Notes: generated by a model not told the origin, from the sequence alone. A stretch of DNA of 64,000 nt from Ferdinandcohnia sp036962685 (GCF_036962685.1 NZ_JBALOP010000014.1:1-64000); one strand, 5' to 3'. Positions 34,732 to 44,534 are shown, numbered from the stretch's first letter. Program-made: numbers and translations.

Positions 34732-35703
34732 TCACCCTTTATTATCTTCTACAAGCATATTATATAATAGATTTGCCACTTTTGTTGTGTCATGCCTGAT
34801 CACATCGTTGTCGTATGCAATAATTTTACCATTAATGATGGATAATCCTAAAGTAGAAAGCCTTTCTAAATCATACACAACAGGCTTAGCCAGTTCTTTT
34901 GCATATTTTTCCTTGATGTGCTCTGGAATATCACCATCATTGACCAGAATGGTATCAATAAACTTCAAGCCCATATGATCATTTAGGGCCTGCACATGGT
35001 CGCTTGCTGTATAATTCAAGGTTTCTCCGGCCTGAGTCATCACGTTGCAAATATAGACCTTTTTCGCTTTCGCCTTGACAACTTCATCGCCAATTTTGGG
35101 TACAAGCAAATTTGGTAAAATGCTTGTGTAGAGGCTTCCGGGACCAATGACAATCATATCGGCCTGGCGGATTTTTTCAATCGATTCGTTTAATGGTTCA
35201 ATATCATCCGGTGTTAAAAAAACACGCTTGATCTTTTTACCAGGTAATGGAATCTTGGACTCACCTGTAACAACTGTGCCATCCTCCATTTCAGCATTTA
35301 AAACGACACTTTTATTAGCGGCTGGAAGCACTTTTCCTCTAACTTTTAGGACCTTACTCATTTCACCAACTGCGTGTACAAAATCGCCCGTTATCGTTGT
35401 CATTGCCGCAAGGATCAAGTTTCCAAGTGAATGACCGGATAAGCCATTTCCACCTGCAAACCGATGCTGGAACAAATCCTCAATCAAAGGCTCTACATCT
35501 GATAACGCAGCTAATACATTTCGAATATCACCGGGTGGTGGAATATCCATCTCATCGCGAAGTCGACCAGATGATCCCCCATCATCCGCAACCGTTACAA
35601 TTGCTGTAATATCAACAGGTTGATATTTTAACCCTCGTAAAAGTACGGAAAGGCCAGTTCCCCCACCAATGATGACAATCTTTGGCTGTTTTGGATTGGT
35701 CAT
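34732..35703 (-). CDS. yvcK: YvcK/CofD-like factor (gluconeogenesis factor)
   Basis: 323 residues. GGGTGLSVLLRGLK at the N-terminus, VADDGGSSGRLR and the Rossmann-like CofD fold. YvcK binds UDP-sugars and is needed for growth on gluconeogenic carbon and for cell-wall synthesis localisation. Its ATG overlaps the rapZ stop by one base (TAATG). Confidence 0.95.
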   Translation of the reverse strand: MTNPKQPKIVIIGGGTGLSVLLRGLKYQPVDITAIVTVADDGGSSGRLRDEMDIPPPGDIRNVLAALSDVEPLIEDLFQHRFAGGNGLSGHSLGNLILAAMTTITGDFVHAVGEMSKVLKVRGKVLPAANKSVVLNAEMEDGTVVTGESKIPLPGKKIKRVFLTPDDIEPLNESIEKIRQADMIVIGPGSLYTSILPNLLVPKIGDEVVKAKAKKVYICNVMTQAGETLNYTASDHVQALNDHMGLKFIDTILVNDGDIPEHIKEKYAKELAKPVVYDLERLSTLGLSIINGKIIAYDNDVIRHDTTKVANLLYNMLVEDNKG

Positions 35704-36593
35704 TACTTTTGTTCCTTTCTCCTCTCAATATCACGGTGAGAAACATGGGTTTGGTAGTCATTCTTGAAATGATTTGCGATATATTCAGCAAGTGTAACAG
35801 AACGGTGCTGTCCGCCTGTACAACCAATGGCAATTACAAGCTGGCTTTTTCCTTCCCGCTTGTATTGCGGAAGCATAAATGCAAGTAAGTCGGTTACTTT
35901 TTCAATAAACTTCTGAGTTTCCGTCCATTTAAGAACATAGCTTGATACATCCTCATCAAGCCCAGTCCTCGGTCTCATTGCCTCGATGTAATGTGGATTT
36001 GGGAGAAAGCGCACATCAAACACAAGGTCAGCATCAATCGGGATGCCATATTTAAAACCAAACGACATCACATTGACTGAAAATGTAGGTCTTGATTGTG
36101 ATGCAAACTGCTTTAAAATTTTCTCTCGTAGTTCCCTCGGCTTCAAATCCGAAGTGTCAAAAATATATTGGGCTCTCCCCTTCATTTCCTCAAGGATTTC
36201 CCGCTCGGCCTGGATTCCTTCAAGTGGTGAACCAGTTGGAGCAAGTGGGTGTGAACGTCTTGTTTCCTTATAGCGTGTAACAAGCGTCGTATCCTTTGCT
36301 TCCAGGAATAAGATTTGCGGCGCAATCCATGAAACCTCTGAGAGATCATCAAGGGATGCAAATAAGCTATCGAAAAATTCACGTCCGCGTAGGTCCATGA
36401 CAAGAGCAACTTTATCCATTTTTCCGCCAGATTCCTTCATTAACTCTAAGAATTTCGGAAGCAAAGTTGGAGGTAGATTATCTACGCAAAAATAACCTAA
36501 ATCCTCAAAGCTTTGAATGGCCACTGTTTTTCCGGCACCTGACATGCCAGTGATAATCACTAATTGTATTTCACTTGTTGAACCAACACTCAT
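35703..36593 (-). CDS. rapZ: RNase adapter / nucleotide-binding protein RapZ (YvcJ)
   Basis: 296 residues. Walker A GMSGAGKT (16-23) and the C-terminal GCTGGQHRSV motif. An NTP-binding protein; in enteric bacteria it controls GlmZ/glucosamine synthesis, and in Bacillus YvcJ affects competence. Start ATG behind GGGAGG. It leads the rapZ-yvcK-whiA-crh unit. Confidence 0.95.
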   Translation of the reverse strand: MSVGSTSEIQLVIITGMSGAGKTVAIQSFEDLGYFCVDNLPPTLLPKFLELMKESGGKMDKVALVMDLRGREFFDSLFASLDDLSEVSWIAPQILFLEAKDTTLVTRYKETRRSHPLAPTGSPLEGIQAEREILEEMKGRAQYIFDTSDLKPRELREKILKQFASQSRPTFSVNVMSFGFKYGIPIDADLVFDVRFLPNPHYIEAMRPRTGLDEDVSSYVLKWTETQKFIEKVTDLLAFMLPQYKREGKSQLVIAIGCTGGQHRSVTLAEYIANHFKNDYQTHVSHRDIERRKEQK

Positions 36594-36607
36594 TATATTG
36601 CCTCCCT

Positions 36608-36746
36608 TTAATCAAATGCGCCTTGGCGTATTTGCGCCCAGATTTTTTCGCGATCGAGCGAAAAACTTCCTTTGAAAATCTGTGGCATCCGCCGGAGGCT
36701 CTAACTTTATTCAGTCGAAATTTGAACCTCGACTGAATAAAGTTAG
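36608..36746. repeat. Family-1 intergenic repeat, copy 2, with 18-bp hairpin
   Basis: AATCAAATGCGCCTTGGCG to GTGGCATCCGCCGGAGGC, then a perfect 18-bp inverted repeat (36701-36718 with 36729-36746) built on TTCAGTCGA/TCGACTGAA. The right arm contains the Nudix stop codon. Confidence 0.85.
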
Positions 36747-37201
36747 CTTGGGTCTAATCTGTATGAAAGTAATTGAAAATCTGGTGTATATGTAAATGTT
36801 CCATAAATAACCCCAGAACCTTTAAGTACGTAATCCAAAATATGATAATCACCAGGGGCCATCGGCAGATTAGGTATGTCCTTAATATCTTGCCATTTTA
36901 GGATTCCCTCTTCGGACTCATCAACATTTTCTCCTTCAAACTCATTAGCTAAAAAAGAAAACATCATCCATTCCGAAGTTACTTTGTCGCCTTCTTTAAT
37001 GATAAATGTAAAAATCCCTTTAATATCCGGATTTTTTAAATACAATCCCGTTTCCTCGCGGTATTCACGAATACAAGAATCGCGAATTGATTCGCCTGGC
37101 TCCATTTTTCCTCCAGGAGCAACCCACCATCCGCGTCTTGGCTTTTGTAAAAGCAATACTTTATTTTCTTTGCGTACTACGCAATTTGTTACTCTTTGCA
37201 C
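36743..37201 (-). CDS. Nudix hydrolase (YvcI-like)
   Basis: 152 residues with a full Nudix box, GKMEPGESIRDS then REYREETGL (GX5EX7REUXEEXGU). The order Nudix-rapZ-yvcK-whiA-crh matches B. subtilis yvcI. It probably hydrolyses a nucleoside diphosphate derivative. Starts GTG behind GGGGTG. The stop codon sits in the hairpin arm of a family-1 repeat. trxB, often next to yvcI, is absent here. Confidence 0.88.
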   Translation of the reverse strand: MQRVTNCVVRKENKVLLLQKPRRGWWVAPGGKMEPGESIRDSCIREYREETGLYLKNPDIKGIFTFIIKEGDKVTSEWMMFSFLANEFEGENVDESEEGILKWQDIKDIPNLPMAPGDYHILDYVLKGSGVIYGTFTYTPDFQLLSYRLDPS

Positions 37202-37233
37202 TATCTTTCACCCCAAGTCGGTCATAACCACAA

Positions 37234-37410
37234 AATCAAATGCGCCTTGGCGTATTTTGGCCCAGATTTTAGGCCCACAGGACGTGGGTCACGAAGACGT
37301 TGCCACAGGATGTGGCGTTGTTAATCTTTGATCTTTTGAAAATCTGTGGCATCCGCCGGAGGCGCTATCTATATTCAGTCGGGTCTTTAAAACCGACTGA
37401 ATATAGATAA
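37234..37410. repeat. Family-1 intergenic repeat, copy 3 (long form)
   Basis: Same ends as copy 2 plus a central module AGGCCCACAGGACGTGGGTC and GTTGCCACAGGATGTGGCGT. Ends in a 17-bp inverted repeat (37366-37382 with 37393-37409, TTCAGTCGG/CCGACTGAA). Confidence 0.85.
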
Positions 37411-37534
37411 CCGTTTGTAAGCAATCTTATGGTTATTATTATACTATTTCTAACGGGTAGTCACAACGAACAAGATTTTCATGTTGATTTTTATTGAAGG
37501 TTTGTACCTTTGGAGTATAAGTGGGCAAAAAAAG

Positions 37535-37568
37535 GGGGCACAGGGGATGTACCCGTGCCCAAAAAAAT
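37535..37568. terminator. Orphan terminator-like hairpin
   Basis: GGGCACAGGGG and ACCCGTGCCC pair, flanked by seven As on each side. On the minus strand this reads as a good terminator, but no minus-strand gene precedes it. The rest of 37411-37788 shows no gene and no sigma-54 element that I could find. Confidence 0.4.
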
Positions 37569-37788
37569 CTATTTTATAAAAAGGGGGTCAATTACTACTC
37601 TTATCATACTCAAAATATATTTCATCCGTGTTACAGGAGAGTTAAAACATAATTACGATTTTAATTTTTTAATTAACAACAGTGTAATAAAAGCAGCTCG
37701 GACTAGTTTTATTTCTGATTCCTAGTTCGAAAGCTTGAACTTTACGCATATATTTTAGTTACGGTTAATGAAGGAAGGAGGAAGTTGA

Positions 37789-39102
37789 ATGAATGAAAAA
37801 TTGATGGTTCGCCAGGAATTAATGGAGCTTGACCAGAAACATTTTTTACATCCAACCTCACCGATTCAGCAACAGCAAGATCTCGGTCCTGCATTTATTT
37901 TTACAAAAGGAGAAGGTGTTTTTCTTGAGGATGTGAATGGGAAGCGAGTGCTTGATGGCATGTCCTCCTTATGGAACGTGAATATTGGACACGGTCGGAG
38001 GGAATTGGGTCAAGCGGCAATGGAGCAAATGAACAAGCTCGCATTTAGCTCTTGCTTTGCAACGTTTAGCAATGAGCCCGCAATTCGCTTAGCTGCAAAG
38101 CTCGCAGACATTTCACCAGGAAGTTTATCGACCACCTTCTTTACATCAGGTGGCTCCGAGGCAAATGATACCGCATATAAATTAGCGCGGCATTATTGGA
38201 TTTTACGGGGGATGCCTGAGAAAAAGAAAATCCTCTCTCGCAAGAGGTCCTATCATGGGGTTGCGATGGGCTCAACGAGTGCTACTGGATTGAAGCCATT
38301 CCGCGATTTTACGAATTCATTAGCCCCTGATTTTTATTATACGGATAATTTATCAGCCGAAGATTTGCGAAGAACGATTGAGGCAGAGGGACCGGAAACA
38401 ATAGCGGCATTTGTTGCGGAGCCCGTTCAAGGGGCAGGCGGTGTACATATCGCACCAGATGGCTATTTTAAAGAGGTTCGTGACATTTGCGATGAATACA
38501 ATATTTTATGGATTACCGATGAAGTGATAACCGGATTTGGTCGGACAGGGAAATACTTCGGGGTTGATCACTACGGTGAGGCGCCTGACATGATGTGCTT
38601 TGCTAAAGGAGTTACAAGTGGATACGCCCAATTAGGTGGAGTTGTTCTTTCCGAGACTATTTTTGAGGATTTAAAAGAGCTTTCAAGCGGAACACTTTTA
38701 CACGGATATACGTATAGCGGCCACCCAATGGCATGCGCAGTTGCGCTGAAAAATATTGAGATTGTTGAAAATGAAGGGTTAATCGAGAATTCCGCAAAAA
38801 TGGGGGCAAAAATGCTCGATGGCTTTTCGTGGATTCAAGGAGAAAGCAGTCTCGTCAGTCACGTTCGTGCATTAGGACTCATGGGAGCTGTTGAAATCAA
38901 TACGCCACAGCATGTAAAAGGACCACTTGCACCAAGAATCGTGAATGAGGCGGCAAAAATCGGCTTAATCTGCAGATCCGTTGTATTTGACGGAATGGAC
39001 ACCCTTGTCTTTGCACCCCCGCTTTGTATTAACAAAGAGGAAATGGAGCTTATGATTGAAATGCTGCATCACGCAATCTTTAGGGTGGAACGGGGGGTGT
39101 GA
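37789..39102 (+). CDS. Class-III (omega) aminotransferase, putrescine/omega-amino acid:pyruvate type
   Basis: 437 residues, fold-type I PLP enzyme. PLP Lys273 in FAKGVTSGYAQLGG, Asp244 in ITDEVITGFGRTG and HGYTYSGHP before the C-domain. The long N-terminus (HFLHPTSPIQQQQ) is typical of the SpuC/omega-amino acid:pyruvate group, so putrescine or beta-alanine with pyruvate is the likely reaction. GGAAGGAGG before ATG. First gene of the polyamine island, convergent with gabD. A terminator follows at 39147. Confidence 0.85.
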   Translation: MNEKLMVRQELMELDQKHFLHPTSPIQQQQDLGPAFIFTKGEGVFLEDVNGKRVLDGMSSLWNVNIGHGRRELGQAAMEQMNKLAFSSCFATFSNEPAIRLAAKLADISPGSLSTTFFTSGGSEANDTAYKLARHYWILRGMPEKKKILSRKRSYHGVAMGSTSATGLKPFRDFTNSLAPDFYYTDNLSAEDLRRTIEAEGPETIAAFVAEPVQGAGGVHIAPDGYFKEVRDICDEYNILWITDEVITGFGRTGKYFGVDHYGEAPDMMCFAKGVTSGYAQLGGVVLSETIFEDLKELSSGTLLHGYTYSGHPMACAVALKNIEIVENEGLIENSAKMGAKMLDGFSWIQGESSLVSHVRALGLMGAVEINTPQHVKGPLAPRIVNEAAKIGLICRSVVFDGMDTLVFAPPLCINKEEMELMIEMLHHAIFRVERGV

Positions 39103-39145
39103 TTTTTGCAAATGTTTTTCATGTACTACTCCAATTTTACCCCAA

Positions 39146-39183
39146 AAAACTGCCCTATTCTTATATGAATGGGGCAGTTCTTT
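39146..39183 (+). terminator. Terminator of the omega-aminotransferase gene
   Basis: AACTGCCCTATTC and GAATGGGGCAGTT pair (one wobble), followed by CTTTAT. Confidence 0.75.
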
Positions 39184-39197
39184 ATAACGGTCTTCCT

Positions 39198-39372
39198 ATC
39201 AAATACGCCTTGCACATTTGCGCCCGATTTTAGGCCCACAGGATGTGGGTCACAAAGACGTTGCCACAGGATGTGGCGTTTTTAGTCTTTGATCTTACGC
39301 TGAGAAAAATTTCCTCTGAAAAATCGTGGCATCCGCTGGAGGCTTTAACTTTATTCAGCCGAGTGTTGAACT
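39198..39372. repeat. Family-1 intergenic repeat, copy 4 (long form)
   Basis: ATCAAATACGCCTTGC to GTGGCATCCGCTGGAGGCTT with the same central module as copy 3 (AGGCCCACAGGATGTGGGTC). The terminal hairpin has decayed (TTCAGCCGAGTGTTGAAC). It fills the convergent gap 39103-39432. Confidence 0.8.
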
Positions 39373-39432
39373 ATACTGTATCAAAAATTCTTATCGCATA
39401 CATCCACCACTATAAACTTTTGCTGAAAAAAG

Positions 39433-40863
39433 TTAAAATGCAATTGAAATGTATTTTATTTCAATATATTCATCAATTCCGAAATGCCCACCTTCTCTTC
39501 CAAGTCCGCTTTCTTTAAAACCTCCAAATGGGGCTTGAGCTACTGATGGCAGCCCGTCATTTAAACCAACAATCCCATATTCGAGCTGCTCACTTATTCG
39601 TATAGCTTTTCCAATATTTTCAGTAAAGACATAAGCCGCCAATCCATAGGGTGAGTTGTTCGCTCTTTCAATAGCCTCTTCTTCCGTTTTAAAAGTTGTG
39701 ATCGGAGCCAACGGGCCAAATGTTTCCTCTTGCATGCAAATCATGTTATCTGACACATTTACTAGAACTGTTGGTTCATGGTAATACCCTTCACTGTCGT
39801 ACATTCTTTTTCCTCCATATAGAACCGTTGCCCCTTTTGAGACGGCATCCTCAATATGTTCGGTTACCTTTTCAAGAGCTACTTCATCTATTAATGGTCC
39901 AATGTCCACACCTTCCTCAAGACCATTCCCTACCTTGAGATTGGCAACGGCATTTTGGAATTTTTCTTGAAAGGCTTCCAAGATAGACTCGTGAACATAT
40001 ATCCGATTTGTACAAATGCAGGTTTGACCGGCATTTCTAAATTTTGATCCAATCACACCTTCAACTGCCTTGTCGAGGTCCGCATCGTCCATAATAATAA
40101 AAGGAGCGTGCCCTCCAAGCTCAAGGGAAATTTTCTTGACTGTGTTAGCTGCCCCCTTCATTAACACCTTTCCAATTTCTGTTGAACCTGTAAATGTTAT
40201 TTTTCGAACACGTTCATCCTCTAACCATGCATCGCCAATTGCACGTGCATTTCCTGTTACGACATTAATGACACCAGCAGGAATACCAGCCTCACCAGCG
40301 AGCTCGGCAAGTCTTATTGCAGTTAGTGGGGTTTGTGAAGCCGGTTTTACGACAGCTGTACAACCTGCCGCAAGCGCAGGCGCAACCTTTCGAGTAATCA
40401 TGGCAGCTGGGAAATTCCAAGGAGTGATCGCTGCAATAACTCCTACTGGTTGTTTGTTTACTAAAATTCGCTTATTAGGATGGGATGCTGGAATCGTTTC
40501 ACCATAGATTCTTTTTCCTTCCTCCGCATACCAAGAAATAAAGCTGTTTGCATAGGCAATTTCACCAACCGCCTCCTTTAATGGCTTTCCTTGCTCCTTT
40601 GTCATTAATCGACCTAGCTCTTCTTTATGTTCATCAATCAAACGAAACCAATTCATGAGTAACTGTCCACGTTCCCCGGCTGTTTTTTTCGACCATTCTT
40701 TAAAAGCAGCATGAGCAGCATCTACCGCTCTTCTTGCTTCGGCCATTCCACCCTTCGGCACGGAAGCAAACACCTTATTTGTAGCTGGGTTGATTACCTC
40801 AATGATTTCCTTCGAGTCACTATCTACCTGTTCCCCATTAATATACATAAAATATGTTGACAA
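39433..40863 (-). CDS. gabD: NAD(P)-dependent succinate-semialdehyde dehydrogenase
   Basis: 476 residues of the ALDH superfamily. Catalytic Cys282 in GQTCICTN (with the extra Cys284 seen in redox-regulated SSADHs), Glu248 in LELGGHAP and ITPWNFP. It oxidises succinate semialdehyde to succinate, the last step of GABA breakdown. It starts TTG eight bases after GGGAGG and follows gabT by 29 bp. Confidence 0.9.
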   Translation of the reverse strand: MSTYFMYINGEQVDSDSKEIIEVINPATNKVFASVPKGGMAEARRAVDAAHAAFKEWSKKTAGERGQLLMNWFRLIDEHKEELGRLMTKEQGKPLKEAVGEIAYANSFISWYAEEGKRIYGETIPASHPNKRILVNKQPVGVIAAITPWNFPAAMITRKVAPALAAGCTAVVKPASQTPLTAIRLAELAGEAGIPAGVINVVTGNARAIGDAWLEDERVRKITFTGSTEIGKVLMKGAANTVKKISLELGGHAPFIIMDDADLDKAVEGVIGSKFRNAGQTCICTNRIYVHESILEAFQEKFQNAVANLKVGNGLEEGVDIGPLIDEVALEKVTEHIEDAVSKGATVLYGGKRMYDSEGYYHEPTVLVNVSDNMICMQEETFGPLAPITTFKTEEEAIERANNSPYGLAAYVFTENIGKAIRISEQLEYGIVGLNDGLPSVAQAPFGGFKESGLGREGGHFGIDEYIEIKYISIAF

Positions 40864-40892
40864 CTAAAATACCTCCCTTTTAATCTTCCATT

Positions 40893-42248
40893 CTAATTCA
40901 TTAAGATCTTACTGCTCTTCTCAACTGTTTCGATCGATTGTTTTAAGATTTCCAGTCCTTCATCTAGTTGTTCATCGGTGATTACAATTGGCATTAGGAG
41001 ACGTATAACATTCCCGTAAACTCCTGCACTTAGTAAAAGGAGTCCGCGTTTGTTGGCTTCCTGGATAATTTCATTTGTTAGTTTCTTAGAAGGAGTTTTG
41101 GTCGTTCGGTCCTCTACAATCTCCATGGCACACATAGCACCAATTCCACGAATATCACCAATGCACTCATATTTATCATACAACTGTTCAAACTTATCCA
41201 TTACCCTTTTTCCAATTCTTTTTGCCTTTTCATTAAGTTTCTCTTCTTCCATAATATCAAGAACCGCTAAGGCTGCCCTGCATCCAAGTGGACTTCCACT
41301 ATATGTACCTCCTAATTCACCTGGTTCTGATTGGTCCATAATATCCTTCCGGCCAATTACCCCGCTAATAGGTACACCTGCACCTAAGGATTTCGAAACG
41401 GTAATGAGATCAGGAACGACATCGAAATGTTCAATCGCAAAATAACATCCTGTCCTTGCGAATCCTGTTTGAATTTCATCGGCTATAAAAAGGATCCCAT
41501 ATTCTTTGCAAGCTTGATAGACTCCTTGAACGAAACGTTTACCAGGTATGATAAAGCCACCTTCCCCCTGGACTGGCTCCATGACGACAGCAGCAATTGT
41601 TTCTGGAGCTACTTCGGTAATTAGGAAGTTTCGAAATTCCTCTACCATGTATTCCTCATACTGTTCAATTGTAAATCCTTGTGGTCTACGATAATGGTAA
41701 GGATATGGGGCCTTATAAATTTCGGGTGCAAATGGACCAAATTCATATTTATAAGGCTTAACCTTACTCGTCATTGTCATAGTTAATAAGGTTCTGCCGT
41801 GGAAGCCCTTTGAAAATGAAACAATACCTTGTCTTTTTGTATATTTTCGCGCAATCTTAACTGCATTTTCGACGGCTTCCGCACCACTATTTTGAAGTAG
41901 CACCTTTTTTTCATGTTTTCCTGGAGCAATGCGAGCAAGCCTTTCAGCAAGCTCGATATACGCCTCATACATCATGATATTAAATCCTGTATGAATGAAT
42001 TGGTCAACCTGTTCGTGAAGAGCCTGCTTTACCTTAGGATGACAATGTCCTACATTAATTGTTCCAATGGCGCCAACGAAATCAATAAAAGTGTTCCCAT
42101 CGACATCCTTGATTAGAGCACCTTCAGCTGACTGAGCAAATAGCGGTGCCCCAAAGCTTACTCCCTTTGGTACAGCCTGCTCTCTCCGTTCTAATAATTC
42201 TCTTGATCTATTTCCAGGTAAATTTGTTCTGATTGAAGCGTAACCCAT
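40893..42248 (-). CDS. gabT: 4-aminobutyrate aminotransferase
   Basis: 451 residues, class III PLP enzyme. EPVQGEGGFI, IADEIQTGFARTG and the PLP Lys in TVSKSLGAGVPISG are GabT signatures. It transfers the amino group of GABA to 2-oxoglutarate, giving succinate semialdehyde for GabD. A -24/-12 element lies 40 bp upstream, so the gabT-gabD pair is placed under sigma-54. Confidence 0.92.
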   Translation of the reverse strand: MGYASIRTNLPGNRSRELLERREQAVPKGVSFGAPLFAQSAEGALIKDVDGNTFIDFVGAIGTINVGHCHPKVKQALHEQVDQFIHTGFNIMMYEAYIELAERLARIAPGKHEKKVLLQNSGAEAVENAVKIARKYTKRQGIVSFSKGFHGRTLLTMTMTSKVKPYKYEFGPFAPEIYKAPYPYHYRRPQGFTIEQYEEYMVEEFRNFLITEVAPETIAAVVMEPVQGEGGFIIPGKRFVQGVYQACKEYGILFIADEIQTGFARTGCYFAIEHFDVVPDLITVSKSLGAGVPISGVIGRKDIMDQSEPGELGGTYSGSPLGCRAALAVLDIMEEEKLNEKAKRIGKRVMDKFEQLYDKYECIGDIRGIGAMCAMEIVEDRTTKTPSKKLTNEIIQEANKRGLLLLSAGVYGNVIRLLMPIVITDEQLDEGLEILKQSIETVEKSSKILMN

Positions 42249-42287
42249 CTTACATCATCCTTTCTTGTCTTTGTGTAATTTTATTTA

Positions 42288-42305
42288 TTGCAAAATCTAT
42301 GCCAA
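42288..42305 (-). promoter_or_regulatory. Sigma-54 promoter of gabT-gabD
   Basis: TGGCATAGATTTTGCA on the minus strand, GG-N10-GC spacing; consensus TGGCAC-N5-TTGCA. Confidence 0.85.
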
Positions 42306-42315
42306 TTTTAAAAAA

Positions 42316-42357
42316 CAAAAAACTATTGATTCCGTAAAGGAACCAATAGTTTTTTTG
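42316..42357 (-). terminator. Terminator of the sigma-54 activator gene
   Basis: AAACTATTGGTTCC and GGAATCAATAGTTT pair (one mismatch) with T-runs on both sides. It isolates the activator from the gabT promoter. Confidence 0.85.
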
Positions 42358-42358
42358 T

Positions 42359-44494
42359 TTAATACACATTTTCTATGTTGACATGCTGTTCAGCTAAAAT
42401 TTTTTGATATTTCCTGCTCACAGAGGATTGGCTTATCCCCAGTGCTTTTGCGGCTTTAGTGGTTGTTTTGTATTGCTTTATCGCGAGTAAAATCAGTTGC
42501 TCCTCCACCGACTCTAATGCTTGCTGAAGTGGTAAAATTTTCGTTACAATTGGCTTTGAGCTTTTCATGTCCTTCCCAAGAACAAGGTATCGATTCACAA
42601 ACTCAGCATCAATCGCCTCATCATCAGCTGAAACAACAAGCCGCTCAATCATATTTTGAAGCTCTCTAATATTTCCCGGCCACGAATGAACCTCTAATAG
42701 ATTTAAAGCATCAGGAGTTAAATGATAGTTCTTATCGTATCGCTCATTCATTTGTTGCACGAAATGAAAGGCAAGTAACGGGATATCCTCTGGTCTTTCT
42801 CTCAGTGGAGGAATATGAATCGGAATCACATTTAACCGATAAAATAAATCCTCCCGAAATTCACGGTTTTCTACCATTTTTTCAAGGTTTTTATTAGTAG
42901 CTGCAACAATTTGTACATCCACTTTGATTGGTTTCGTGCTTCCAATTGGAATGACCTCTTGCTCTTGAAGTACCCGTAGTAGTTTAACTTGTAAATGTAA
43001 TGGCATTTCACCTATTTCATCAAGAAATAGGACACCACCATTCGCTTGCTTAAAATATCCTTCCTTTCCATTCTTATCTGCTCCTGTAAAAGCCCCCCTG
43101 CTATAGCCGAACAACTCACTTTCAAGAAGGTTTTCCGGGATTGCGCCACAATTGAGCTTAAGGAAAGGTTTGTTCGAGCGTTTACCTAGCTGGTGAATAG
43201 CTTGGGCAATTACCTCTTTCCCAACACCTGATTCTCCGTTTATTAAGACCGTTGAGGAAAAAGCGGCAATCTTTTTTACCTGGGTCATGATTTCTTCCAT
43301 TTTGGGACTACAATATATTAGTTTTTTATAGAATAAATCCTTTGTTTTCATATCATCTAGTTCACGTTTATACTGATCCGAAACTTCCTTCATATGACGA
43401 AGTTCGTTCTTAAGTTTTGTCGTTTCTGTAATATCTCGAGATGCAATAATGATTCGAATAAGCTCACCGTTATCATTAAATATCGGTTTTCCAACTGCAA
43501 GAATCCGTTTCCCGGCTTTCGTCTCTTGAACGACAGAAACTTTTTTCTTTTGTTCCAGGACTAATCTCGTAACCGAGGGTGTAAATAAACCTTTTTGTTC
43601 AAGTTCAATAATGTTTTTTCCTAGCAGGCTTTTTAAGTCTACGCCCCAAAACTGTGAGATTTCTGTATCACTAAAACGAATCAATTCTCCCTCTGCATTT
43701 ACTACTAGTATTTCGTCATAAACACTAGAGAGAATTGCATGCATATCATGATTTAAATCCTTTATGTATTCAATTTCATTTGCCATTTCTTCAACCATTG
43801 GAAGGTCCTGTACAATGATGACCATCCCATCGACCTGTTTCTCTGGAGTATAGATTGGACTGTAATCAACTAAAACACTCATAGTTGTCGTGATGTGAAG
43901 CTGATTTAATACTGTGGATCCTGTGCGAAATACGCTGTTGATATGTTCTTTTGCGAAGATATTCTCTGCGGGTGTTTGTAGTACTTTTTCTGGAGTCATT
44001 TTTATCATTTCTAAAGCTGATTCATTGTAGGAAACAATATTTCTGTCACGATCTACAATAAATATCCCCATTGGAATCGAGGTTAATATAACCTTTAATA
44101 AATCAATATTCTGATTGCCTTGTCGAAACATTTCAGCTAATAGTTCTTCTCTCGGTATGTATCCACTTAACTCTCCAGCATCATCCTTCACCAAAGCAAA
44201 GGGCTCACCAATAATTTGAAAGATGAGAGGGAGGGAAACATTCTTACTAAACTGTGAGACTTTCTCAATAGGAATTAGTTTGTTCTTAATTTTTTCTGCT
44301 GTTACTCCTATAACCTCTCCACCTTTAGCTGAAAATACCTTCATAGGGACATATCCGATGATTCTTTGTTGCTTTCTTATAAAAAGGTAGGGTTCTTGAG
44401 TATTGCGAAAATGTATTACCTCACGTTCTTTTTCAAGTGATTCGATATCAGTTACTACTAAAGGTTTTATCATTTTTGGATCAACTGAAAACAT
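42359..44494 (-). CDS. Sigma-54-dependent transcriptional activator (CBS-like, PAS-PAS, AAA+, Fis)
   Basis: 711 residues. An N-terminal CBS-like pair (about 5-120) precedes two PAS domains (about 130-235 and 250-360). The AAA+ core (about 395-620) has Walker A GESGVGKE (420-427), the sigma-54 contact loop GAFTGA (467-472) and Walker B VLFLDEIGEMP. The C-terminal Fis-type HTH is KAAKALGISQSSVSRKYQKI. It should bind upstream sites and open sigma-54 promoters. Central position among polyamine genes, each with a -24/-12 element, makes it the likely regulon activator. It is not RocR-like in its N-terminus. Confidence 0.9.
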   Translation of the reverse strand: MFSVDPKMIKPLVVTDIESLEKEREVIHFRNTQEPYLFIRKQQRIIGYVPMKVFSAKGGEVIGVTAEKIKNKLIPIEKVSQFSKNVSLPLIFQIIGEPFALVKDDAGELSGYIPREELLAEMFRQGNQNIDLLKVILTSIPMGIFIVDRDRNIVSYNESALEMIKMTPEKVLQTPAENIFAKEHINSVFRTGSTVLNQLHITTTMSVLVDYSPIYTPEKQVDGMVIIVQDLPMVEEMANEIEYIKDLNHDMHAILSSVYDEILVVNAEGELIRFSDTEISQFWGVDLKSLLGKNIIELEQKGLFTPSVTRLVLEQKKKVSVVQETKAGKRILAVGKPIFNDNGELIRIIIASRDITETTKLKNELRHMKEVSDQYKRELDDMKTKDLFYKKLIYCSPKMEEIMTQVKKIAAFSSTVLINGESGVGKEVIAQAIHQLGKRSNKPFLKLNCGAIPENLLESELFGYSRGAFTGADKNGKEGYFKQANGGVLFLDEIGEMPLHLQVKLLRVLQEQEVIPIGSTKPIKVDVQIVAATNKNLEKMVENREFREDLFYRLNVIPIHIPPLRERPEDIPLLAFHFVQQMNERYDKNYHLTPDALNLLEVHSWPGNIRELQNMIERLVVSADDEAIDAEFVNRYLVLGKDMKSSKPIVTKILPLQQALESVEEQLILLAIKQYKTTTKAAKALGISQSSVSRKYQKILAEQHVNIENVY

Positions 44495-44525
44495 GAACTA
44501 CTATCCCCCTTTTCCATATGGCTCT

Positions 44526-44534
44526 ATTATATCA
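44526..44534 (-). promoter_or_regulatory. Possible extended -10 promoter of the activator gene
   Basis: TGATATAAT on the minus strand, about 35 bp before the start codon; no clear -35. This would make the activator sigma-A dependent. Confidence 0.4.

Noticed and set aside
37411..37788. Riboswitch or sigma-54 promoter before the omega-aminotransferase
   Set aside because: No GG-N10-GC element with flanking consensus and no recognisable riboswitch core; only an orphan hairpin is seen.
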